A DNA stretch of 64,000 nucleotides from Orientallactaga sibirica (Eukaryota; Chordata; Mammalia; Rodentia; Dipodidae): NCBI GenBank assembly GCA_036365145.1, contig JAEOAD010000658.1:1-64000 (forward strand), given 5' to 3'. This document shows positions 50,801-61,740 of this stretch, one piece after another. Each line of letters opens with the position of its first letter. Position 1 is the stretch's first letter. The position numbers were made by a program, and so were the translations under genes. The notes beneath the pieces are model-generated. The model was not told the origin of the DNA, searched no databases, and worked only from the letters and a program-made list of their open reading frames with translations.

Positions 50801-53800
50801 TAGGAAAGTTTGATCTTGCTGCACTGAAGACTCTTCGTAAGAAAGCAACTCATTTGGAGAACAGAATAGCCTTATTTCAAACAGTACTCTGTTGTTCGGC
50901 AATGAAGGTGTTTGTTTCTAAAACAAACTACGTTATAAAATGTGGTTAATCTACTAAGTTGTATATCTTGTTAGATTACACAAACAAGGAAAGTTTGATC
51001 TTGCTGCACTGAAGAGTCTTCGTAAGAAAGCAACTCATTTGGGGAAGAGAACAGCCTTATTTCACACAGTACTGTGTTCGGCAATGAATAGGTTTGTTTT
51101 CTAAACAAACTACTTTAGAAATGTGGTTAATCTTTTAAATTGTACATCTTGTTAGATTACAAAAACTAGGAAAGTTTGATCTTGCTGCACTGAAGACTCT
51201 TCTCAAGAAAGCAACTCATTTTGGGAACAGAACAGCGTTATTTCACACAGTACTGTGTTCGGCAATGAAGGCGTTTGTTTTCTAAACAAACAACGTTAGA
51301 AATGTGGTTAATCTACTAAGTTGTACATCTTGTTAGATTACACAAACTAGGAAAGTTTGATCTTGCTGCACTGAAGACTCTTCGTAAGAAAGCAACTCAT
51401 TTGTAGAACAGAACTATCTTATTTCACACAGTACTGTGTTCGGCAATGAAGGTGTTTGTTTTCTAAACAAACTACGTTAGAAATGTGGTTAATCTACTAA
51501 AGTTGTACATCTTGTTAGATTACACAAACTAGGAAAGTTTGATCTTGCTGCACTGAAGATTCTTCGTAAGAAAGCAAGTCATTTGAGAACAGAACTGGCT
51601 TATTTCACACAGTACTGTGTTTGGAAATGAAGGTGTTTGTTTTCTAAACAAACTACGTTAGAAAATGTGGTTAATCTACTAAATTGTACATCTTGTTAGA
51701 TTACACAAACTGGGAAAGTTTGATCTTGCTGCACTGAAGAGTCTTCGTAAGAAAGCAACTCATTTGGGGAACAGAACAGCCTTATTTCACACAGTACTGT
51801 GTTTGGCAATGAAGGGTTTGTTTTCTAAACAAACTACGTTAGAAATGTGTTTAATCTACTGAGTTGTATATCTTTTTAGATTACACAAACTAGAAAGTTT
51901 GATCTTGCTGCACTGAAGAGTCTTTGTAAGAAAGCAACTCATTTGAAGAACAGAACTGGCTTATTTCACACAGTATTGTGTTCGGTAATGAAGGTGTTTG
52001 TTTTCAAAACAAACTACTTTAGAAATGAAGGTAGTCTATTAAGTTGTACATCTTGTTAGATTACAAAAACTAGGAAAGTTTGATCTTGCTGCACTGAAGA
52101 CTCTTCTCAAGAAAGCAACTGATTTGGGGAACAGAACAGCCTTATTTCACACAGTACTGTGTTTGGCAATGAAGGTGTTTGTTTTCTAAACAAACTACGT
52201 TAGAAATGTGGTTAATCTACTAAGTTGTACATCTTGTTAGATTACACAAACTAGGAAAGTTTGATCTTGCTGCACTGAAGACTCTTCGTAAAAAAGCAAC
52301 TCATTTGCAGAACAGAACAGGCTTATTTCACAAAGTACTGTGTTCGGCAATGAAGGTTTGTTTTCTAAACAAACTAGGTTAGAAATGTGTTTAATCTACT
52401 AAGTTGTACATCTTGTTAGATTAACAAACTAGGAAATTTTGATCTTGCTGCACTGAAGACTCTTCGTAAGAAAGCAACTCATTTGTTGAACAGAACTGGC
52501 TTATTTCACACAGTACTGTGTTTGGTAATGAAGATGTTTGTTTTCTAAACAAACTACGTTAGAAATGTGGTTAATCTACTAAGTTGTACATCTTGTTAGA
52601 TTACACAAACTAGGAAAGTTTGATCTTGCTGCACTGAAGACTCTTCGTAAAGAAAGCAACTCATTTGGAGAACAGAACAGCCTTATTTCACACAGTACTG
52701 TGTTCGGCAATGAATGGGTTTGTTTTCTAAACAAACTACGTTAGAAATGTGGTTAATCTACTAAGTTGTACATCTTGTTAGATTACACAAACTAGGAAAG
52801 TTTGATCTTGCTGCACTGAAGACTCTTCCTAAGAAAGCAACTCATTTGTGGAACAGAACTGCCTTATTTCACACAGTAGTGTTCGCAATGAAGGTGTTTG
52901 TTTTCTAAACAAACTACGTTAGAAATGTGGTTAATCTACTAAGTTGTACATCTTGTTAGATTACACAAACTAGAAAGTTTGATCTTGCTGCACTGAATAC
53001 TCTTCGTAAGAAAGCAACTCATTTGGGGAACAGAACAGCCTTATTTCACACAGTACTTTGTTCGGCAATGAAGGTGTTTGTTTTGTAAAACATACTACGT
53101 TAGAAATGTGGTTAATCTACTAAGTTGTACATCTTGTTAGATTACACAAACTAGGAAAGTTTGATCTTGCTGCACTGAAGACTCTTCGTAAAGAAAGCAA
53201 CTCATTTGCAGAACAAAAGGCTTATTTCACACAGTACTGTGTTCGGCAATGAAGGTGTTTGTTTTCTAAACAAACTAGGTTAGAAATGTGGTTAATCTAC
53301 TAAGTTGAACATCTTGTTAGATTACACAAACTATGAAACTTTGATCTTGCTGCACTGAAGACTCTTCAGAAGAAAGCAACTCATTTGTAGAACAGAACAG
53401 CTTATTTCAAACAGTACTGTGTTCAGCAATGAAGGTGTTTGTTTTCTAAACAACGTTAGAAATGTGGTTAATCTACTAAAGTTGTACATCTTGTTAGATT
53501 ACACAAACTAGGAAAATTTGATCTTGCTGCACTGAAGACTCTTCGTAAGAAAGCAACTCATTTGAGGAACAGAACAGGCTTATTTCACACAGTACTGTGT
53601 TCGGCAATGAAGATGTTTGTTTTCTAAACAAACTACGTTAGAAATGTGGTTAATCTACTAAATTGTACATCTTGTTAGATTACACAAACTAGGAAAGTTT
53701 GATCTTGCTGCACTGAATACTCTTCGTAAGAAAGCAACTCATTTGGAGAACAGAACTGGCTTATTTCACACAGTACTGTGTTCGGCAATGAAGGTGTTTG

Positions 53801-54340
53801 TTTTCTAAACAAACTACGTTAGAAATGTGGTTAATCTACTAAGTTGTACATCTTGTTAGATTACACAAACTAGGAAAGTTTGATCTTGCTGCACTGAAGA
53901 GTCTCGTCGAAGAAAGCAACTCATTTAGGAAACAGAACAGCCTTATTTCACACAGTACTGTGTTCTGCAATGAATGGGTTTGTTTTCTAAACAAACTACT
54001 TTAGAAATGAAGTTAATCTACTAAGTTGTACATCTTGTTAGATTACACAAACTAGGAAAATTTGATCTTGCTGCACTGAAGACTCTTCGTAAGAAAGCAA
54101 CTCATTTGAAGAACAGAACTGGCTTATTTCACACAGTACTGCATTCGGCAATGAAGGTGTTTGTTTTCTAAACAAACTACGTTAGAAATGTGGTTAATCT
54201 ACTATATTGTACATCTTGTTAGATTACACAAACTAGGAAAGTTTGATCTTGCTGCACTGAAGACTCTTCGTAAGAAAGCAACTAATTTGCAGAACAGAAC
54301 TGGCTTATTTCAAACAGTACTGTGTTCAGCAATGAAGGTG
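47840..54340 (+). repeat. Irregular satellite block
   Basis: I see no extended HOR here. A weak 5-monomer echo links 48.94-49.1 kb and 49.84-50.0 kb (CTATGAAGTTG and TAGAACAGAACTGGCTTAC, about 905 bp apart). The stretch is rich in small indels near CTACTAA/GTTGTAC (for example near 50391 and 50759) and in the palindrome (for example 49970, 50884, 52868). The last GTAGTCTATT monomer of the window is near 52029. AAACTAGGTTAG monomers, typical of the right end, become common from about 52.4 kb. No gene or mobile element is visible. Confidence 0.55.
48091..48351 (+). repeat. Long-range shared segment, right copy
   Basis: This is the partner of 7381-7640 at an offset of 40,711 bp, which is 225 monomers. 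It shares the rare CATTTGCGCAAC, CAGAACCGCG, GTTGGGC and TTTCTGCATTG changes in the same order. To the left, the TTAGATTACAAAAACTAGG, CTCAAGACTCTTCTCAAG and CTATGTTAG monomers (47.89-48.05 kb) also resemble 7.17-7.33 kb. After GGGGATCAGAACAG the two diverge (CCTTATTTC here, GGCTTATTTC on the left). Confidence 0.75.
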
Positions 54341-54343
54341 TTT

Positions 54344-57300
54344 GTTATCTAAACAAACTACGTTAGAAATGTTGTTAATCTACTAAGTTGTACATCTTGT
54401 TAGATTACACAAACTAGGAAAGTTTGATCCTGCTGCACTGAAGACTCTTCGTAAGAAAGCAACTCATTTGGAGAACAGAACTGGCTTATTTCTCACAGTA
54501 CTGTGTTCGGCAATGAAGGTGTTTGTTTTCTAAACAAATTACGTTAGAAATGTAGTTAATCTACTAAGTTGTACATCTTGTTAGATTACACAAACTAGAA
54601 AGTTTGATCTTGCTGCACTGAAGACTCTTCGTAAGAAAGCAACTCATTTGGAGAACAGAACAGCCTTATTTCACACAGTACTGTGTTTGGCAATGAATGT
54701 GTTTGTTTTCTAAACAAACTACGTTAGAAATTTGGTTAATCTACTAAATTGTACATCTTGTTAGATTACACAAACTAGAAAGTTTGATCTTGCTGCACTG
54801 AAGACTCTTCGTAAGAAAGCAACTCATTTGGGGAACAGAACAGGCTTATTTCACACAGTACTGTGTTCGGCAATGAAGGTGTTTGTTTTCTAAACAAACT
54901 AGGTTAGAAATGTGGTTAATCTACTAAATTGTACATCTTGTTAGATTACACAAACTAGGAAAGTTTGATCTTGCTGCACTGAAGACTCTTCATAAGAAAC
55001 CAACTCATTTGTAGAACAGAACAGGCTTATTTCACACAGTACTGTGTTTGGCAATGAAGGTGTTTGTTTTTCTAAACAAACTAGGTTATAAATCTGGTTA
55101 ATCTACTAAGTTGAATATCTTGTTAGATTACACAAAACTAGGAAGTTTTGATCTTGCTGCACTGAAGACTCTTTCGTAAGAGAGCAACTCATTTGAAGAA
55201 CAGAACTGGCTTATTTCACACAGTACTGTGTTTGGCAATGAAGGTGTTTGTTTTCTAAACAAACTACGTTAGAAATGTGGTTAATCTACTAAGTTGTACA
55301 TCTTGTTAGATTACACAAACTAGGAAAGTTTGATCTTGCTGCACTGAAGACTCTTCGTAAGAATGCAACTCATTTGAAGAACAGAACAGCCTTATTTCAC
55401 ACAGTACTGTGTTCGGCAATGAAAGGTGTTTGTTTTCTAAACAAACTACGTTAGAAATGTGGTTAATCTACTAAGTTGTACATCTTGTTAGATTACACAA
55501 ACTAGGAAAGTTTGATCTTGCTGCACTGAAGACTCTTCGTAAAAAGCAACTCATTTGCAGAACAGAACTGGATTATTTGACACAGTACAGCAAAAAGGTG
55601 TTTGTTTTCTAAACAAAGTACGTTAGAAATGTGGTTAATATACTAAATTGTATATCTTGTTGGATTACACAAACTAGGAAAGACTGATCTTGCTGCACTG
55701 AAGTTTTGGGGAACAGAACCGCCTTATTTCACACAAATGAAGGCGTTTGTTTTCTGTCAACATACTACGTTAGGAATGTGGTTAATCTACTAAGTTGTAC
55801 ATCTTGTTAGATTACACAAACTAGGAAAGTTTGATCTTGCTGCACTGAAGACTCTTTCGTAAAGAAAGCAACTCATTTGCAGAACAGAACTGGCTTATTT
55901 CACACAGTACTGTGTTCAGCAATGAAGGTGTTTGTTATCTAAACAAACTAGGTTAGAAATGTTGTTAATCTACTAAATTGTACATCTTGTTAGATTACAC
56001 AAACTAGGAAACTTTAATCTTGCTGTACTGAAGACTCTTAAGAAAGCAAGTCATTTGGAGAAAAGACTGGCTTATTTCACACAGTACTGTGTTCGGCAAT
56101 AAAGGTGTTTGTTTTCTAAACAAACTACGTTAGAAATGTGGTTAATCTACTAAATTGTACATCTTGTTAGATTACACAAACTAGGAAAGTTTGATCTTGC
56201 TGCACTGAAGACTCTTTGTAAGAAAACAACTCATTTTTAGAACAGCACTGGCTTACTTCACACAGTACTGTGTTCGCAATGAAGGTGTTTGTTTTCTAAA
56301 CAAACTACGTTAGAAATGTGGTTAATCTACTAAATTGTACATCTTGTCAGATTACACAAACTAGGAAAGTTTGATCTTGCTGCACTGAAGACTCTTCTTA
56401 AGAAACCAACTCATTTTATGGAACAGAACAGCCTTATTTCACACAGTACTGTGTTTGGCAATGAAGGTGTTTGTTTTCTAAACAAACTATGTTAGAAATG
56501 TGGTTAATCTACTGTTGTACATCTTGTTAGATTACACAAACTAGGAAAGTTTGATCTTGCTGCACTGAAGACTCTTCGTAAGAAAGCAACTCATTTTTAG
56601 AACAGAACAGCCTTATTTCACACAGTACTGTGTTCGGCAATGAAGGTGTTTGTTTTCTAAACAAACTACGTTAAGAAATGTGGTTAATCTACTAAGTTGT
56701 ACATCTTGTTAGATTACACAAACTAGGAAAGTTTGATCTTGCTGCACTGAAGAGTAAGTAAAGAAAGCAACTCATTTGCAGAACAGAACAGGCTTATTTC
56801 ACACAGTACTGTGTTCTGCAATGAAGGTGTTTGTTTTTCTAAACAAACTAGGTTAGAAATGTGGTTAATCTACTAAATTGTACATCTTGTTAGATTACAC
56901 AAACTAGGAAAGTTTGATCTTGCTGCACTGAAGACTCTTCGTAAAGAAAGCAACTCATTTTGAGAACAGAACAGCCTTATTTCACACAGTACTGTGTTCG
57001 GCAATGAAGGTGTTTGTTTTGTAAACAAACTACGTTAGAAATGTGGTTAATCTACTAAGTTGTACATCTTGTTAGATTACACAAACTAGGAAAGTTTGAT
57101 CTTGCTGCACTGAAGACTCTTCGTAAGAAAGCAACTCATTTGCAGAACAGAACAGGCTTATTTCACACAGTACTGTGTTCAGCAATGAAGGTGTTTGTTA
57201 TCTAAACAAACTAGGTTAGAAATGTGGTTAATCTACTAAATTGTACATCTTGTTAGATTACACAAACTAGGAAACTTTAATCTTGCTGTACTGAAGACTC

Positions 57301-60300
57301 TCCGTAAGAAAGCAACTCATTTGGAGAACAGAACAGGCTTATTTCACACAGTACTGTGTTCGGCAATGAAGGCGTTTGTTTTGTAAACAAACTACGTTAG
57401 AAATGTCGTTAATCTACTAAGTTGTACATCTTGTTAGATTACACAAACTAGGAAAGTTTGATCTTACTGCACTGAAGACTCTTCGTAAGAAAGCATCTCA
57501 TTTGGAGAACAGAACAGCCTTATTTCACACAGTACTGTGTTAAGCAATGAAGTTGTTTGTTTTCTAAACAAACTACGTTAGAAATGTGGTTAATCTACTA
57601 AATTCTACATCTTGTTAGATTACACAAACTAGGAAAGTTTGATCTTGCTGCACTGAAGACTCTTCCTAAGAAAGCAACTCATTTGGGGATCAGAACAGGC
57701 TTATTTCACACAGTACTGTGTTCGGCAATGAAGGCGTTTGTTTTCTAAACAAACTAGGTTAGAAATGTGGTTAATCTACTACGTTGTACATCTTGTTAGA
57801 TTACACAAACTAGGAAAGTTTGATCTTGCTGCACTGAAGACTCTTCATAAGAAACCAACTCATTTGCGGAACAGAACAGCCTTATTTCACACAGTACTGT
57901 GTTCGGCAATAAAGGCGTTTGTTTTCTAAACAAACTACGTTATACATCTGGTTAATCTACTAAGTTGAACATCTTGTTAGATTACACAAACTAGGAAGTT
58001 TTGATCTTGCTGCACTGAAGACTCTTCGTAAGAGAGCAACTCATTTGAAGAACAGAACTGGCTTATTTGACACAGTACTGTGTTCGGCAATGAAGGTGTT
58101 TGTTTTCTAAACAAAGTACGTTAGAAATGTGGTTAATATACTAAGTTGTATATCTTGTTAGATTACACAAACTAGGAAAGTTTGATCTTGCTGCACTGAA
58201 GACTCTTCGTAAGAATGCAACTCAATTGGGGAACAGAACAGCCTCATTTCACTCAGTACTGTGTTCGGCAATGAAAGCGTTTGTTTTCTAAACAAACTAC
58301 TTTAGAAATGTGGTTAATCTACTAAGTTGTACATCTTGTTAGATTACACAAACTAGGAAAGTTTGATCTTGCTGCACTGAAGACTCTTCGTAAAAAAGCA
58401 ACACATTTGCAGAACAGAACTGGATTATTTGACACAGTACTGTGTTCGGCAATAAAGGTGTTTGTTTTCTAAACAAAGTACGTTAGAAATGTGGTTAATA
58501 TACTAAGTTGTATATCTTGTTGGATTACACAAACTAGGAAAGACTGATCTTGCTGCACTGAAGACTCTTCGTAAGAAAGCAACTCAATTGGGGAACAGAA
58601 CCGCCTTATTTCACACAGTACTGTGTTCGTCAATGAAGGCGTTTGTTTTGTCAACATACTACGTTAGGAATGTGGTTAATCTACTAAGTTGTACATCTTG
58701 TTAGATTACACAAACTAGGAAAGTTTGATCTTGCAGCGCTGAAGACTCTTCGCAAGAAAGCAACTCATTTGCAGAACAGAACTGGCTTATTTCACACAGT
58801 ACTGTGTTCAGCAATGAAGGTGTTTGTTATCTAAACAAACTAGGTTAGAAATGTTGTTAATCTACTAAATTGTACATCTTGTTAGATTACACAAACTAGG
58901 AAACTTTAATCTTGCTGCACTGAAGACTCTCCGTAAGAAAGCAACTCATTTGGAGAAAAGAACTGGCTTATTTCACACAGTACTGTGTTCGGCAATAAAG
59001 GTGTTTGTTTTCTAAACAAACTACGTTAGAAATGTGGTTAATCTACTAAATCTTACACATCTTGTTAGATTACACAAACTAGGAAAGTTTGATCTTGCTG
59101 CACTGAAGACTCTTCGTAAGAAAACAACTCATTTTTAGAACAGAACTGCCTTATTTCACACAGTACTGTGTTCGGCAATGAAGGTGTTTGTTTTCTAAAC
59201 AAACTACTTTAGAAATGTGGTTAATCTACTAAATTGTACATCTTGTTCAGATTACACAAACTAGGAAAGTTTGATCTTGCTGCACTGAAGACTCTTCTTA
59301 AGAAAGCCAACTCATTTGGGGAACAGAACAGCCTTATTTCACACAGTACTGTGTTTGGCAATGAAGGCGTTTGTTTTCTAAACAAACTATGTTAGAAATG
59401 TGATTAATCTACTAAGTTGTACATCTTGTTAGATTACACAAACTAGGAAAGTTTGATCTTGCTGCACTGAAGACTCTTCGTAAGAAAGCAACTCATTTGG
59501 GGAACAGAACAGCCTTATTTCACACAGTACTGTGGTCGGCAATGAAGGTGTTTGTTTTTCTAAACAAACTAGGTAAGAAATGTGGTTAATCTACTAAGTT
59601 GTACATCTTGTTAGATTACACAAACTAGGAAACTTTGATCTTGCTGCACTGAAGACTCTTTCGTAAGAAAGCAACTCATTTGCAGAACAGAACTGGCTTA
59701 TTTCACACAGTACTGTGTTCGGCAATGAAGGTGTTTGTTTTCTAAACAAACTAGGTTAGAAATGTGGTTAATCTACTAAGTTGTACATCTTGTTAGATTA
59801 CACAAACTAGGAAACTTTGATCTTGCTGCACTGAAGACTCTTCGTAAGAAAGCAACTCATTTTGGGAACAGAACAGCCTTATTTCACACAGTACTGTGTT
59901 CGTCAATGAAGGCGTTTGTTTTGTAAACATACTACGTTAGAAATGTGGTAAATCTACTAAGTTGTACATCTTGTTAGATTACACAAACTAGGAAAGTTTG
60001 ATCTTGCTGCACTGAAGACTCTTCGTAAGAAAGCAACTCATTTGCAGAACAGAACAGGCTTATTTCACACAGTACTGTGTTCGCCAATGAAGGTGTTTGT
60101 TATCTAAACAAACTAGGTTAGAAATGTGGTTAATCGACTAAATTGTACATCTTGTTAGATTACACAAACTAGGAAACTTTAATCTTGCTGTACTGAAGAC
60201 TCTCCGTAAGAAAGCAACTCATTTGGAGAACAGAACTGGCTTATTTCACACAGTACTGTGTTCGGCAATGAAGGCGTTTGATTTGTAAACAAACTACGTT

Positions 60301-61740
60301 AGAAATGTCGTTAATCTACTAAGTTGTACATGTTGTTAGATTATACAAACTAGGAAAGTTTGATCTTACTGCACTGAAGACTCTTCGTAAGAAAGCAACT
60401 CATTTGGAGATCAGAACAGGCTTATTTCACACAGTACTGTGTTCGGCAATGAAGGTGTTTGTTTTCTAAACAAACTACGTTAGAAATGTGGTTAATCTAC
60501 TAAGTTGTACATCTTGTTAGATTACACAAACTAGGAAAGTTTGATCTTGCTGCACTGAAGACTCTTCCTAAGAAAGCAACTCATTTGGGGATCAGAACAG
60601 GCTTATTTCACACAGTACTGTGTTCGGCAATGAAGGCGTTTGTTTTCTAAACAAACTAGGTTAGAAATGTGGTTAATCTACTACGTTGTACATCTTGTTA
60701 GATTACACAAACTAGGAAAGTTTGATCTTGCTGCACTGAAGACTCTTCATAAGAAACCAACTCATTTGCGGAACAGAACAGCCTTATTTCACACAGTACT
60801 GTGTTCGGCAATAAAGGCGTTTGTTTTCTAAACAAACTACGTTATACATCTGGTTAATCTACTAAGTTGAACATCTTGTTAGATTACACAAACTAGGAAA
60901 GTTTGATCTTGCTGCACTGAAGACTCTTCGTAAGAAGAGCAACTCATTTGAAGAACAGAACTGGCTTATTTGACACAGGACTGTGTTCGGCAATGAAGGT
61001 GTTTGTTTTCTAAACAAAGTACGTTAGAAATGTGGTTAATATACTAAGTTGTATATCTTGTTAGATTACACAAACTAGGAAAGTTTGATCTTGCTGCACT
61101 GAAGACTCTTCGTAAGAATGCAACTCAATTGGGGAACAGAACAGCCTTATTTCACACAGTACTGTGTTCAGCAATGAAAGGCGTTTGTTTTCTAAACAAA
61201 CTACTTTAGAAATGTGGTTAATCTACTAAGTTGTACATCTTGTTAGATTACACAAACTAGGAAAGTTTGATCTTGCTGCACTGAAGACTCTTCGTAAAAA
61301 AGCAACACATTTGCAGAACAGAACTGGATTATTTGACACAGTACTGTGTTCGGCAATAAAGGTGTTTGTTTTCTAAACAAACTACGTTAGAAATGTGGTT
61401 AATATACTAAGTTGTATATCTTGTTGGATTACACAAACTAGGAAAGTTTGATCTTGCTGCACTGAAGAATCTTCGTAAGAAAGCAACTCATTTGGGGAAC
61501 AGAACCACCTTATTTCACACAGTACTGTGTTCGTCAATGAAGGCGTTTGTTTTGTCAACATACTACGTTAGGAATGTGGTTAATCTACTAAGTTGTACAT
61601 CTTGTTAGATTACACAAACTAGAAAGTTTGATCTTGCTGCACTGAAGACTCTTCGTGGTAAGAAAGCAACTCATTTGCAGAACAGAACTGGCTTATTTCA
61701 AACAGTACTGTGTTCAGCAATGAAGGTGTTTGTTATCTAA
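54344..61740 (+). repeat. 16-monomer HOR (~2.9 kb) of alternating 9- and 7-monomer blocks
   Basis: GTTATCTAAAC, a rare change in the hairpin loop, occurs at 54344, 55934, 57197, 58826, 60099 and 61732. Spacings are 1590, 1263, 1629, 1273 and 1633 bp, that is 9, 7, 9, 7 and 9 monomers; the first is short because of deletions near 55.6-55.7 kb. GAAACTTTAATC follows at 56008, 57271, 58910, 60173 and 61806. Marker monomers that close a 9-block read TTGTTAATC (as does the first one, at 54344), whereas those that close a 7-block (57197, 60099) read TGGTTAATC. The 9-block from 57.7 kb holds, in order: AAACTAGG with CTACGTTG; TATACATCTGG with TTGAACATC; AAACAAAGTACG with AATATACTAAG; CTACTTTAG; AATATACTAAG with TTGGATTAC; GTCAACATACTACG; then the marker. 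The 57.7 and 60.6 kb copies are nearly identical. Confidence 0.8.
55560..55770 (+). repeat. Truncated monomers, three internal deletions
   Basis: Compared with the equivalent monomers near 58.41-58.65 kb, about 8 bp is lost after CACAGTAC near 55588, about 22 bp is lost between CTGAAG and TTTTGGGG near 55704, and about 14 bp is lost after TTTCACACA near 55725. A 2-bp gain follows (TTTTCTGTCAAC). The first and third losses remove half of the 14-bp palindrome; the second removes the GAAGACTCTTC dyad. Together they explain why this 9-monomer block is about 39 bp shorter than the next. Confidence 0.75.

Noticed and set aside
55680..55770. Possible foreign insertion breaking the repeat rhythm
   Set aside because: All bases align to the monomer once three short deletions are allowed, so it is a truncated satellite copy and not an insertion.
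58469..58657. 62-codon frame on the minus strand
   Set aside because: It is antisense to ordinary monomers and depends on a few local changes. The equivalent monomers near 55.6, 61.4 and 63.7 kb do not keep it as a conserved frame.
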